Shown: in pieces, positions 22,380 to 32,830 of the stretch
How the letters are laid out: each line of letters begins with the position of its first letter
Position numbering within the stretch: the stretch's first letter is position 1
Origin: Ischnura elegans
Lineage: Eukaryota > Arthropoda > Insecta > Odonata > Coenagrionidae
NCBI RefSeq assembly: GCF_921293095.1
Contig: NC_060259.1
Coordinates: forward strand, 8,432,001-8,496,000
Direction of reading: 5' to 3'
Length of the DNA: 64,000 nt
Made by a program: the position numbers and the translations under genes
The notes under the pieces: model-generated
Databases searched by the model: none
The model's input: only the letters and a program-made list of their open reading frames with translations
What the model was told of the DNA's origin: nothing

Positions 22380-22618
22380 TGTAGCATCCAGCAGCCATTG
22401 CTACTCGTGAGCCGGCACGTAGGCATGCTAGTCCAAAGTGCAACTGGCTGAGCTGGATCGGCCAGGAGGCTGGGGACATATTTGTTTATTCGTAAAGGGA
22501 ATAGAGTCACTGCTTTTTATTCAGAGTGACTCCTTTTATTTCCGGCACCAGATCCTTCCATTCGAGAGACGTTCGTATTGTCGCTAATGTCTCGTTCGAA
22601 GACGAGCGGGATATGACA
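22380..22618 (+). repeat. 3' LTR of Ty3/gypsy provirus
   Basis: 239-bp LTR, TG...CA, followed by the TAGG target duplication (22619-22622). It lacks the ~63 bp present in the middle of the 5' LTR and differs at roughly eight or nine positions by eye, so the insertion is not very recent. Confidence 0.9.
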
Positions 22619-23115
22619 TAGGGAATTTTTTTATTCTCATCTTTCATCCTTGGGATTGACTTGATTTGGATACAAAACGATTTATCTCCCGCATCCCTCG
22701 ATTTTGGTCAGCGGAAAAAAATGTATGTCAATCGTCACTGACTGACACCAAAACGATGCACTGTAGCGTTGCATTCCTCTGCGTGAACATGTGACCTTCA
22801 AGTATTGATGAAATGGATTGGTAAGACACAGTCATGATTGGCGAGGATGGTTAACTAGAAATATTTACAGAAAAATCATATCTTAGTTGCGAAATCTTCA
22901 ATAATAGAATGGCTCTGTAAACGGAATCATTTGCTCACATGAAACGAGAGCTCAATTCCGCAGCGTTTTCGTAAAAAATGGTTGGAGTATGGAGATAAAC
23001 AGGTAAGGATTATTAAAATTTGGAATATCTACACCATGTCAGGACTTTGGATGGTCCATTTACCTCAAATTGAATTTTTGAACCCTAATATGACAGTTAC
23101 GTAGAAACACTCATA

Positions 23116-23999
23116 TGCTTTCAGAAGCAAGTAGTGGTTATGTATGGAATTTAGACGTTTTTCATGGCCAGGAAAACTCTGGATTGGCTATAGCCAAGCG
23201 ACTATTAAGCACACTTGCCGGCAACGGCCATACTTTTACACTTTACTTACACGTACTTTGTACACAGACAGGTTTTACACAAGTATTGCTCTGGCTCGTG
23301 AATTGGAAAGCCTTCAGACGGAATTAGTAGGCACAATGATGAAAAATAGAGCAGGAATTCCATTGCTGATAACAAATGCTCACTTATCTCGAGGAGAGTA
23401 AGTTTTCACTCAAAATGGCAACATATTGGTCCAGCATTGGAAAGATAAGAGCTATGTATTTTTACTTTCTCCTCGGCATACAAGTGACATGATTACCTTC
23501 AAGGATAGAAGAGGAAGAGAAAAAACTAAACCTGAAGCAGTGATAGACTATAACAAGAAAACGTTTGGTGTAAATCTAAGTGACCAACTCATGAGTTACG
23601 GTGCGCTGGATCATCGGTCAGTGAAGTGGTGGCGTAAATTGGCCTGTCACCTTATGGTAATGGCAGTCACAAATGCTACAATCTTGTACAACAAGTGTTT
23701 CAGAAAGTCTGTTCCAGTGACTCATTTCATTCAGAAAATTTGTTCCGAGTTAGTGACATTAGAAGATGCATCTGCCATAGATAAGAGTCGTGGAAAAACA
23801 TTTCGTAGAAAAAGTTCTGATACCTAAAGGTCAAAAGAAGTCCCAAAAAAGGTGCAAGGTTTGCTCTGAAAAAGGATGTAACAGTACTGGAAAAGCAGCT
23901 AGGAAATGCACGTCCTATCAATGTAGTGCATGTAAAATCGGTCTCTGCGTAGAACCGTGTTTCAGGCTTTTCCACACGAAAAAGTATTTCGCAAAATGA
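23116..23999 (+). pseudogene. piggyBac transposase, C-terminal part (broken)
   Basis: Resumes the transposase after the 9-kb insertion: SEASSGYVWNLDVFHG, then after a frameshift (near 23200-23240) the second catalytic Asp in LYTDRFYTS and GTMMKNRAGIP, then a TAA (about 23399-23401) and a long frame 23426-23827 with the third catalytic Asp in VNLSDQLMSY and the following KWWRKLACHLMVMAVTNATILY. After another shift the C-terminal cysteine-rich zinc-binding domain (CKVCSEKGCNSTG...CSACKIGLC) ends at 23999. All three Asp of the DDD triad survive although the frame is broken several times. Confidence 0.8.
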
Positions 24000-24430
24000 T
24001 ACTGTTTGTGCATGAATTTAGGATACATAATTTGAATTTTAAAACATTATTACACTTAGTGTACTTTTGCAATGGTTGCATGAATATTCAATTTCATTAC
24101 CTAATTTCATGTTGACAAAACTAGTTCAAGTGCAAATTATGTATTTATCTGATTTTAAATATATATTACGCAAAAATATATTTTTTCAACTTTTTTGAAA
24201 ATTCAAAATATTGCATTTTTTAATAGCATACTATTTTAATATGCCTAGAATAATGTTCTTAAACTTAAAGACTATTTGAAAGATAAATATATAATCTTTG
24301 AATTGATGTTAATTAATACCTCTTAACCTTAAAAACTAATTTCATGACAACGCTATAAAAAGTAGGTACTAAAAAACGCTAGCACTGAGGGTTAGACCTG
24401 GCGAAAATGACCCAGCAGTCAAAGTGTTAA

Positions 24431-25164
24431 GATTAACAAAGTAGGTATGTACTGAATCACAGTTAAAGAAGCAAAACGGATGACAATGGCTTTTTTATGT
24501 TTTTCTCGGTATCCCACAGAATGTAATAAACTTCATGTCCGGGGATTTAATACTATATTCTCCTCAAATAAAAAATAGCAACTGATAAATAATCAAAATT
24601 TAGCGGTGATAGCTGTTGGCAAAATATCGGTATGGCAATTATGACAATACTTGTTATAATGTTGTAATGTCCATGTTAATTATTTTTCCATAAAATGAAA
24701 CCAAAGCGGTTCATTCCTTTTATTTCACCTGACTTTTTGGGCAGCAATGATTCCAGCAGCAGAACGAAAATCACACACAAACAAGGCACTGCCTATAAAA
24801 AGGTCACCACAATGATAAACCACGGAATGCAGTGATTTTCCCACAGCCTATATCTCTCATTATTCTGTCCTTTTTGCAAAAGACAAAGCATATTAGGGAG
24901 ACATCCAGTTTTTCAAGATCAATGACTGATTTGAAAATATTTAAAGCGAAGTATCTAATCGTTACGCAAAAATGGCTTTTGAAATCTGAAATATTATGAT
25001 AAGGGGTATGTATAACATGCTTTCTGCAGATGAAATGATGGCTTCAGAATATTTCATTACTCAACTCAGCAAAGAAATCTCACTCACTCCGCAGCTGAGA
25101 GTTTTGGCTCGTATCCCATCATAGAAATCATGGGCCAAAATGCCTTCCTCCTAGGGCTTTGCCC
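24431..25164. other. HSPA14-like intron, no gene seen
   Basis: Intronic DNA between the piggyBac right end and a decayed exon copy. I see no coding sequence or clear repeat. Confidence 0.4.
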
Positions 25165-25230
25165 AATTCATCTTCATCTTGTTCTAGAAATATAGCTTTA
25201 AAGATGGTCACTGGTAACATCTTTATTGAA
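25165..25230 (-). pseudogene. HSPA14: Decayed duplicate of an HSPA14-like exon
   Basis: On the minus strand this ~66-bp piece matches the middle of the real exon at 25565-25713: AATAAAGATG, then GTGACCATCT, then CTATA.TTCT and CAAGATGAA.ATGAATTG, with scattered substitutions and a ~5-base deletion that breaks the frame. It is about 450 bp downstream of the real exon in transcription order. A local partial duplication of the exon that has since decayed is the simplest reading. Confidence 0.6.
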
Positions 25231-25564
25231 GGCCCTTGCACGATGCACCAAGGGTTTCTTGTTCTTTGCAGCATTGCCAATTTGGTACCACCTTAGAAAG
25301 TTTTTGGCTCGTGGGCGTTAATATTTTTGTATCCAGGACTGTACCTATGCACATTAAACATCAATTTATCTCACAGCAAATAGCAAATCAGAGATAAAAT
25401 TGTTTTTCTTCTTTGAAAATATTTTTTAACAGACTACATGATATCATACATCATGATATTTGCAAAAGAAAATTATTAAGGGAATGATTTCAAACAAAAT
25501 GCAGAAATAATTAGCCACTAATAAAAGATACAAGTCATCACAAAACTTAAGCAATGAAACTCAC

Positions 25565-25713
25565 CTCCTTCACCAAATCATATGAACTTTTATCATCAAA
25601 TGTATGTATCTCAACAACAGAACTCAATTCATTTTCATCTTGCTCAAGAAGTATAGTTTTAGAGATGGTCACGGGTAGTACTGCATCTTTATTTACCAAA
25701 CTATCGTAAGTAC
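25565..25713 (-). CDS. HSPA14: HSPA14-like Hsp70, substrate-binding exon
   Basis: The exon follows ATCTTCAG and ends AAGGAG|GTGAGT. With the first two bases completing a codon it encodes 49 codons including DSLVNKDAVLPVTISKTILL and EIHTFDDKSSYDLVKE. This resembles the start of the HSPA14 substrate-binding domain, where a ...PSGTPLPARRQHTL... segment begins the beta-sandwich. It ends in phase 0, which the next exon (10172) accepts. Its entry phase fits the previous exon only if that exon uses the alternative donor at 25827. Confidence 0.7.
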
Positions 25714-25806
25714 CTGAAGATTTAATCTACATAGGAACAACATGAATGAAAAACTATGAGATTTCAATATTTGATTGGCAAAATGCAATCTTGGATTTAG
25801 CTTTAC

Positions 25807-26022
25807 CTTATAGAATAATGAAGTACCAAGGCGTGAAATTTCTTTATGGAGAAGTGAGTGAGGCACAATTGGACCCTCAACAGGACAATTTCCTTGTTTA
25901 GCAGCTCCAACAGCTATTACTTCATCAGGGGAAATACTGTTCATAATTTCGGCTGCAGGAAATGTATCTCTGAAATACTTTTGGAGTTTAGGTATCTTTA
26001 AAGTTCCACCACACAGGATCAC
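25807..26022 (-). CDS. HSPA14: HSPA14-like Hsp70, end of ATPase domain
   Basis: Starts after CCTGCAG with VILCGGTLKIPKLQKYFRD, the Hsp70 phosphate-2/adenosine signature (HSPA14: VVLCGGSSRIPKLQ), then AEIMNSISPDEVIAVGAAKQG, matching LLNSIPPDEVIPIGAA. This closes the nucleotide-binding domain. Two donors are possible: AAG|GTAAAG (exon end 25807, stronger, phase 0) and CTTG|GTACTT (exon end 25827, weaker, phase 1). Only the second keeps the next exon open; with the first the reading frame meets TAA after six codons of the next exon. HSPA14 proteins work with ribosome-associated Hsp40 (MPP11/zuotin) in the cytosol. Confidence 0.8.
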
Positions 26023-26888
26023 CTGCAGCAGAAATCAATAAGTTAGGTTAGGGCAGTGTCAAATAATTGCCATTTATAATGAATTTTTACCATTTCATCT
26101 AAAATACTTTATTGTATGACTGATGATTTCAGGCTTTCAGAACCACCAGCAACCAAAAACAATATTCATATAATAAATACACTTCATAGGAATGTGGAAA
26201 TTCTCAATAAGACCCTGTGGAATGAGCAACAGTTTTCTGAAGCCTCCTCTCTCCTTTCCAAGAAGCTTGTAATTTAGGAAATCGATCCTTCAACTCAATT
26301 ATATGCATTCAGTTTTCGTGAATTATCTACTTTCACTGTTTCATTGGAGGGATCCATATTTTAATAATGAAGCCATGCCATGGATTGACTCAATTAATTT
26401 CAGACACAATGGGTCAGCATTAGTCAACAGTTCACAACCCTTCCCTTTTCCACTCTCCTCCCATCTGCTTAATCTAAATTGCCCACCAATTACTGCCTCC
26501 TATGAGGCCCATGCTGGACCGCTGAGACACCGGGACGTATCCCGGTGCGCCCTGAAATCTTTGGCACCCTCCTGTTCCCAAACTGACAAATTTTACACTG
26601 AGAATACCAACATTAAACAGTTAACTTGATTTTAATGATATCTCATTTAAGAGCATAATTAACACCGTCTGGAGTAAGTAAACAAAACAACAATTTTAAT
26701 TAAAATAATTAAATCTGGATCATTCTAAGAAGAGGCTTATCGTCGATATCGCCGACCAGCCACATTAAGTGTTGCGATTGTAGGCTACTACAAACTGGAC
26801 TATGATTCTTCTAGTGCCAACGTGGCACGCCCTCAGCAAGTGATGGGAGAAGGGGTGGAATGAGACATCTGCCGAGACCATCTCAATT
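26023..26888. other. HSPA14-like intron, no gene seen
   Basis: Intronic DNA. 26516-26580 contains a short palindrome ACCGGGACGTATCCCGGT within a GC-rich patch, perhaps part of a transposon terminus, but no second end was found. Confidence 0.35.
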
Positions 26889-27720
26889 TTGTCTGCCCGC
26901 AACGCAGCAAAGAAAATATTCAGCAGAATAGATGATTGGAACTCTTCTGATAATCACTCTTCAAACACAGCCAAACCTAAGCACTTTAATCTGGAGATGG
27001 TATTGGCTCTGTTCAAAATTGCACATTCAGATGACTCCAACGTCGAAGTGAGACAAGGAGCAATTGCCTTACTTAACAAGTATCTGCATTTCAAAACAAT
27101 GGTTCCTGCCATTGTATTCTAGCAAGTGTTCAAAATCAATACACAACCGTTGGATTATCTCCCAACAAATAATCTAGACAACACCCAAGCATGGAGGAAT
27201 ATTGAGTCTTCTCTTAGAGGACTAAAATGGTTACGAGACAAGTTTGCTGACACTTTGAAAGCTCTGAGGCCCCAGATTTCAAATGCAAATATGAATGCCA
27301 ACTATGAGTATGAAGATGTCTCAGACATGAAAATTAATGACCACAGTGATGACGACAATGATCAAGAAGAAGAAGATGATAACGATGAAGACCACATGAT
27401 CCAGTGCAAAGCATCGGCATCATGCATCAATTGCATCAAGCATGCATATAAAATTATAGTAGAATATAATATGTACTGTTTACAATACCTTTCAGATTCT
27501 TTCAGAATTAAACTTCTTCGAACCATCCCATTGTCTCTTGCAAACAAGTATTTTCTAAATTGAAACTTATCAAATCTAGATTGAGATCGTCTTTGTCAAA
27601 CGAAAATTTAAAATCTTAATTGCTAATGCACTCAAAAGCTGATATTTTGAACTCCATAGACCCAGGCTCAGTTATAGATTATGTACCTTTGCCATTCCAG
27701 CTCCTAATTATTTTTTTAAG
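26889..27720 (+). pseudogene. hAT transposase remnant (C-terminal half)
   Basis: Frame 26889-27563 is interrupted by TAG at 27120-27122. It contains a helical segment with QPLDYLPTNNLDNTQAWRNIESSLRGLKWLRDKF, like the inserted helical domain of hAT transposases, an acidic tract, then YNMYCLQYLSDSF...LLRTIPLSLA. After a one-base shift near 27540 the frame gives CKQVFSKLKLIKSRLRSSLS and HSKADILNSIDPGSVID, the hAT C-terminal dimerisation signature (family: CERxFSxLKxIKxxLRSxxxxExL). No ends or target duplication found. It lies in an HSPA14-like intron in the opposite orientation. Confidence 0.65.
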
Positions 27721-28238
27721 ATATACAGTGTAAAATTGTCTCGTTGTGTTGTTGTCCCCTTAGGATATTTGATACTTGAATCAACTATATGCCCAAATTG
27801 TTTCCATAAAATTAAAATATTCCCTTCATCAGCTAAATTCCTGTTTGAATCCTTAAAAGGAAATCACAATTACTCACCAAAATCTTGGGTTTCCTGCTGC
27901 ATAGGCAACCTAGTCAAACATTCCCGCATTCATCGTTTATTATTCGAGGTATTCGAATATTCGAGCAATTATTTAATATTCGAATTCGATATTTGAGTTC
28001 GAGAAATCTGCTACTCGACCCATCTCTAGAGAAAACTATTCACACACTAGAGCATACACTTGTACCAACATACTGAAATTTTTATAGGTAAGATATCTCA
28101 ATTTTAGACAGGCCTCAGAATACCTAGAGAAGAGTAAGTCAACATTCCACATAGAAGAATCACCTACTTACGACAGTAACTAGGATCATTTCATGCCTTC
28201 ATGGACAAACAAAAAACAATCACATATTGCGTGTTTAC
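27721..28238. other. HSPA14-like intron, no gene seen
   Basis: Contains at 27893-27940 a short match (CATAGGCAACCTAGTCAAACATTCC-like) to 59868-59910, probably a small pogo-type MITE piece. Nothing else recognised. Confidence 0.35.
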
Positions 28239-28497
28239 CTTATCAAAGTCATCTGCTTTCATATTGAGCACCTCCATCATTTCCAAAACTGGCTTGGTGA
28301 GCTGAGTAAGAACTGGTGATATTAAACTTTCAATTCTTGACCTTGTAACTGTATGGCTATAATCCATTCCATTGTAAAATGTCTCCAAACAACAAGTAGT
28401 TGAGCTATTAGTAGATAAAATATGTTTACTGTGCTCTGCTAGTTTATAGAGCTTCATTCTACACCTAAAATTTTCTAATGGGTTGAATTGCATTCTC
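28239..28497 (-). CDS. HSPA14: HSPA14-like Hsp70, ATPase-domain exon
   Basis: Acceptor TATTTTCCAG and donor AAG|GTAAAC. The first base completes the Met codon left by the previous exon (AT|G), then 86 codons follow. Encoded: RCRMKLYKLAEHSKHILST, TCCLETFYNGMDYSHTVTRSR and TKPVLEMMEVLNMKADDFDK. These match the HSPA14 stretch ALRRLHTASEICKKTLST...[22 protein letters not shown]...LDQNGFTADDINKV. It ends in phase 0 directly before the VILCGG exon. This is lobe II of the Hsp70 nucleotide-binding domain. The frame is open and the phases on both sides agree, so this exon looks functional. Confidence 0.85.
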
Positions 28498-29833
28498 CTG
28501 GAAAATAGTAGGTAAATTACTTAATTAATAACTGACCTTACCAAGGAAAACTCTAAGAACCAGAGAGTTTGATCAGATTGCATCACTACCAATACAGCAG
28601 AAACCCTCTATAACACCAGAAAGTAAAATTTTGCACATAATTTTGAAGTAGAATAGGCTCAGAGATTATAATAGATACACCAGATCAATCTTTAGATAAC
28701 TAATACTAAGAGAGCTGTCACACAAATTGTTCATTTAATTTATTTGTAAGATTGAGTCAACCACAAAACAATTCATGAATCAAATAATTCCATAAGTAGT
28801 ATGACCAGCTCCTACCACTCATCTGGGCAAGACCAGTATACTCATAGGCTGGTTGCTTTCATATCGAGTATGACAAATATATTCATCAAGTCAGCTTTAA
28901 ATTGATATGCTGTATTCTTTTGTTATTTCTAAGATTTAATCCCTTTTGATATCCTTTTGTTATACGTGTCTAATATGGAATCTACCATCCTTTTCTCAGA
29001 ATTTAATTGCGAAATTGCTAAAACCTGCATTTGTGTTGTGGGTTACATTGAAGATACAACAAACAACATATGTACTCCTTATTCATTTTCCTTTTTCTCC
29101 AATACTTTTGAAAAAATGTTTGCAACTGGTTCTAAAATTCCAAGCAAGCAAATAATGACATAATTTTATTGGTTTTACATAAATAAATGGTAAATAACTA
29201 CCTTAACCTCTCCTCATGTAGAGTACAGAACCTTATCCTAGGGTAATCTGACAAGCAAACCGAATCTGAAATTGCAATGGTTACAGAACTAAGGTGCACC
29301 TTAGACCCTTGCAGGGATGAACCCAATTCCCCTCCATGGAAAAATTAAACTGGCTGGATATTTACCCCTTAGTAATAATGCCTTTTATGTATCTTTTCAC
29401 TTTCCCTGTTCAAAAACAAAGCACCAAAATATTAACTTGACCTCTTTCAGAACATGCCTACAAACAGAACCATGATAAAATGGAGTGAACCCTCTAATCT
29501 CTATTTACCATCACATTGAACGATAATGTTCCATAAATCGTTTGTCATCAGATCTACCATTGCATGGAACGAAATTCCTAACAATATAAAATCTTGTACA
29601 ACTGTGGAATCAAAGTAAAAATGTTGCAAATACCTGCTACATCAGTAATAAATTATTTATTTTCCTTCACTGTCATGCCACCATTATTTCAGGAGTATGT
29701 AATCATGTCTGTTCTCTCTGCTATTTTTGAGGATGTATTAAATGTCTCATTATATGTAAACTTTTTATTATGTTTTCAATTTGTTTTATTTTTATAACTA
29801 CTGAAAATTTCATGTATGTTAATGTATGTAACA
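28498..29833. other. HSPA14-like intron, no gene seen
   Basis: AT-rich intronic sequence. The two overlapping open frames at 28946-29163 do not resemble any family I know. Confidence 0.4.
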
Positions 29834-29953
29834 AGTTAAGAAGGATGTGAAAGAGAAGAAATACATAGGTGTGAAAGGATTAGCTGATAGGAGAACTGAG
29901 TGGAGAGCTGCATCAAACCAATTCTAAGGTTGTTGATAAGTGATGATGATGGT
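29834..29953 (+). mobile_element. 5'-truncated RTE-type LINE fragment (3' end)
   Basis: Encodes VKRDVKEKK-like ...KKDVKEKKYIGVKRLADRR then TEWRAASNQF and a stop, almost identical to the C-terminus of the RTE element at 32143-32813. It is followed by a GTTGTTGATAAGTGATGATGATGG tail. A ~120-bp dead-on-arrival insertion of the same family, in the opposite orientation to the larger copy. Confidence 0.8.
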
Positions 29954-30667
29954 GTTAAGGTATTAATTGTTTTCAGGGGTCCTTACACAGAGCATTGAAT
30001 AAGTCTATTTATTTAATTTATGCAATTTAATTGGCCATGGAAAATATTTTGATGCAAGAAGGGAGTATGGTCCGATGAAAAGCCCCTTCAAAGCATCACT
30101 TGGTGAAACATCTGTCAAAAAATCAAAATGTAAATTGGGCAGCAGTATTATCTTGACATGAAATGCATACCCAAAATTTTAAAGATCATTTTATATAAAT
30201 ATCAAAATTATTTAGCTAATTCATAAATCAAGAACAATCATCGCTAACTATATGAGTACATAGATCATTTTTTATGTTCTATGATGACTAAAAAATATAA
30301 AATAATATAAAAATAATGAGAAAGATAAAAATAACTACGAATCACTCTCACTGCTAATAAAGTCAACTGAAGTGAGTCAAAAATATCCCTTCTCTCCAGA
30401 TTAAGTAGCCAACACAGGTTGGACTCAGGGAATCTAAATGAGTGGTTAATAGAAGTTTGATTAATAGCCTATTTTCCAAATAACACCACATTAATTTATG
30501 AGAATACTGATAAAATAGTTCTACAACCTTTAAGATAACTGCTGTTGAAATCAATGTCCTCAGACATGCGTTATAACAGGTTTCCACTATATATGAGAAT
30601 CAGCAAATATTTTTCTTGTTTTAATAACTCCTGCCTCCTTCACAATTTCAAAATTATCAGCTCTTAC
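29954..30667. other. HSPA14-like intron, no gene seen
   Basis: AT-rich; no domain or repeat recognised. Confidence 0.4.
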
Positions 30668-30829
30668 ATTTTCACATCTTGGGCCAAGTAATCAAATATA
30701 ACAGCAGTTAAGGCATCTCCTCCAATTCCCGGCTCATACTGTGACTTTAGTATCTGAAGCATTCCACCTATAACAATGCCTACACTGCATTCCATTGAAG
30801 ATCCACCCACTCTGTAGACCAGAAACTTT
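30668..30829 (-). CDS. HSPA14: HSPA14-like Hsp70, ATPase-domain exon (most upstream found)
   Basis: Acceptor TTTGTTTCAG, donor AAAT|GTAAGAG. One base completes a split codon, then 53 codons including KFLVYRVGGSSMECSVGIVI and PGIGGDALTAVIFDYLAQDV, ending with AT that the next exon finishes as ATG. This corresponds to HSPA14 ...ILVFKLGGTSLSLSVMEV...NIGGAHFTETLAQYLASEF: the phosphate-2 loop (GG) and IGG motif of the Hsp70 ATPase. About 190 residues should precede it; their exons were not identified. Confidence 0.8.
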
Positions 30830-32118
30830 CTGAAACAAAAATATAAATTATCAATTTCTGCCCTTCAGAAATATACTATACACACAGCTGTTGTAACCAC
30901 TTTTATAACAATTATTAGGTAATAATGGAATTTAAACATAAGCATAGAATATTAATTAGAGGTCTTCTGAAATGATTGGATGAAATAATAAGAATAAGAA
31001 GTAACTGCCATTAAGAATACGCAAAATAAAATTTCTAGGGACACAATTTCAGATTACACATTGGATCCTACAAATTAGTTGAGTTCCTCCAACAAAAGCC
31101 TTGACTGGCCAAAGGCATGAGATACAGCACTCTGTGCACCTGTTCCAAATTAAAACACCTGAAATGCACTCTCTCTATAAATGAACCCATTCTCACTCAA
31201 ACTCCCCCAAGCATTTTTTCGGAGTGCGCCCTCGCAGCCTTGGCACAGTTGAATATCATGTGCTTTCAAACAACCCAAATTGCTGTCAGATGACATTACC
31301 TATGAGTTTGAATGTATTTTAGGTTGGCAATAACCTCAGTGGGATAATTTTGTATAGTAAGGTTTAGTGAGGTTGGTAGCACTTTTCTAGTGAGTGTTTT
31401 TGTTATATATGTATACCAGAGTGAGTGTTTTTCTAATAAATGACACAAGTGAGTTTCGACCTCTATACAAGTGTGTTGTGACTCTTGCCCAACTTTTAAT
31501 ACAATAACTGTGACACAAATACTGTAACAATTAACAATATTACAACATTATGTCCGGACCAACCATGCCAGACAGCTGGAGGTTATGGTATAAATAAAAT
31601 GTTAGCCCTTATTACAATAACAATGATGTATCAAACAATAAAGTATCACTCAATGAAACCTTTGATTCTACAGTACGCATTCCAGACAACCCTATCTCTC
31701 TCTCAATAAAAGGTAAACATAATAAGCTAAATATAATATTGAAAACCATTAGACTCAGCCCATTAGAGAAAGTGCACAACAAATATTATCAACTGGATAA
31801 TGAGAATACAAAGAATGTTACAATGATACCAAAATAAATGGGAGTTAGAACAATTACAAATCTGGAAAGAAAGCACTAAAGAGAAAACCACACAAGTTGT
31901 CACTCTATACGGTGAGAAGATGCAAAGATGAGGGAATTCCAATGTTAAAGGATGATTAGAGGTGGTTGGTGTTTTTGATATCTGGTGTATTAAAAGTTTG
32001 TATCCAGGAAATTTAGTCCAAATAAAAGCAGCAGAGTTTGTTAATACTGTTGAAAATTCACAACTCCAGATTGATAAGAGATTGATGGCCTATGCAGAGT
32101 ATGAGCAATGAAGAGGAG
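30830..32118. other. Probable HSPA14-like intron, no gene seen
   Basis: No further upstream exon of the Hsp70 was recognised here. AT-rich, with no clear repeat boundaries. Confidence 0.4.
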
Positions 32119-32142
32119 CATCATCATCACTGGTCTACAATC

Positions 32143-32813
32143 CTAGGATTGGTTTGACGCAGCTCTCCACTCAGTTCTCCTATCAGCTAATCTTTTCACA
32201 CCTACGTATTTCTTCTCTTTCACATCTCTCTTTACTTGTTCCATATATTTTGTTCGAGGTCTTCCTTTTCCATTCTTGCCTTCCACTTGTCCTTCGACGA
32301 TTGTCTTCATCAGGCCATCATGTCTCAAGATGTGGCCTATAAGGTTGTTCCGTCTTCTTATTAAGGTTTTCATGAGGCTTCTCTTCTCTCCTACCCTTCT
32401 TAGGACTTCCTCGTTACTAACTCGGTCGATCCATTTGATTTTCATCATTCTTCTGTAGCACCATATTTCAAAGGCCTCTATCCTTGCTTTCTCCGCTGCG
32501 GTCATTGTCCATGCCTCACTTCCGTATAGGAGCATACTCCAGATGCAGGTTCTCATGAATTGTTTCTTTACTTCCATATTTAAGTTTCCCGCTGTAAGCA
32601 GGTCTCTCTTTTGGTGGAATGCTCTCTTCGCCTGGGCTATTCTGCTGATAATTTCTTTCTTGCTTCTCCCGTCACTAGTTATCTTGCTTCCCAAATAACA
32701 GAATTCATCCACCTCTATCAGTTTTTGCCTCCCTATTTTAATGTTGGCCTTGACTTCTTCTCTTCTGCTGCATACTAAGATCTTGGTTTTCTTCGTGCTT
32801 ATTTTCAGTTGAT
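32143..32813 (-). pseudogene. RTE reverse transcriptase, C-terminal part
   Basis: Open from the insertion point to the stop. It begins after the FADD box with SRYQLKISTKKTKILVCSRR, then the thumb-like VDEFCYLGSKITSDG and the characteristic MRTCIWSMLLYGSEAWTMT and YRRMMKIKWIDRVSNEEVL of RTE/BovB-like LINEs, ending ...WRAASNQS. The frame is intact in this part; its continuation upstream is at 34443-34645. Confidence 0.85.
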
Positions 32814-32830
32814 ATCTACTCATTACCCTA

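Larger units (their letters stand above)
14053..23113. mobile_element. TA-flanked TIR element of unknown family, with nested insertions
   Basis: It interrupts the piggyBac transposase between codons for ...KLY and M-L-S-E. Ends TGAGCGTTTCTAC (14053-14065) and, reversed, TGAGTGTTTCTAC (23113-23101) are inverted repeats with one mismatch; TA flanks both sides (14051-14052, 23114-23115), and removing one TA plus the element restores the reading frame. Own sequence is only about 1.3 kb on the left and 0.5 kb on the right. The word TGACTGAC occurs at 14073, 14252, 14440, 14460 and 22739, and inverted at 15529. No transposase seen. A Tc1/mariner-type MITE is possible but not established. Confidence 0.6.
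12234..24426 (+). mobile_element. piggyBac element carrying nested insertions
   Basis: The right end, reversed, reads CACTTTGACTGCTGGGTC next to TTAA (24427-24430), the target duplication of piggyBac. The left end CACTTTGAGTGCTAACGG (from 12234) matches its first 14 bases with one difference and is preceded by TGAA, a one-base variant of TTAA. Between them is a broken piggyBac transposase (13038-14052 and 23116-23999). Subtracting the SINE dimer and the 9.06-kb insertion leaves about 2.6 kb, the usual size of an autonomous piggyBac. It lies within an HSPA14-like intron, in the opposite orientation to that gene. Confidence 0.75.
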
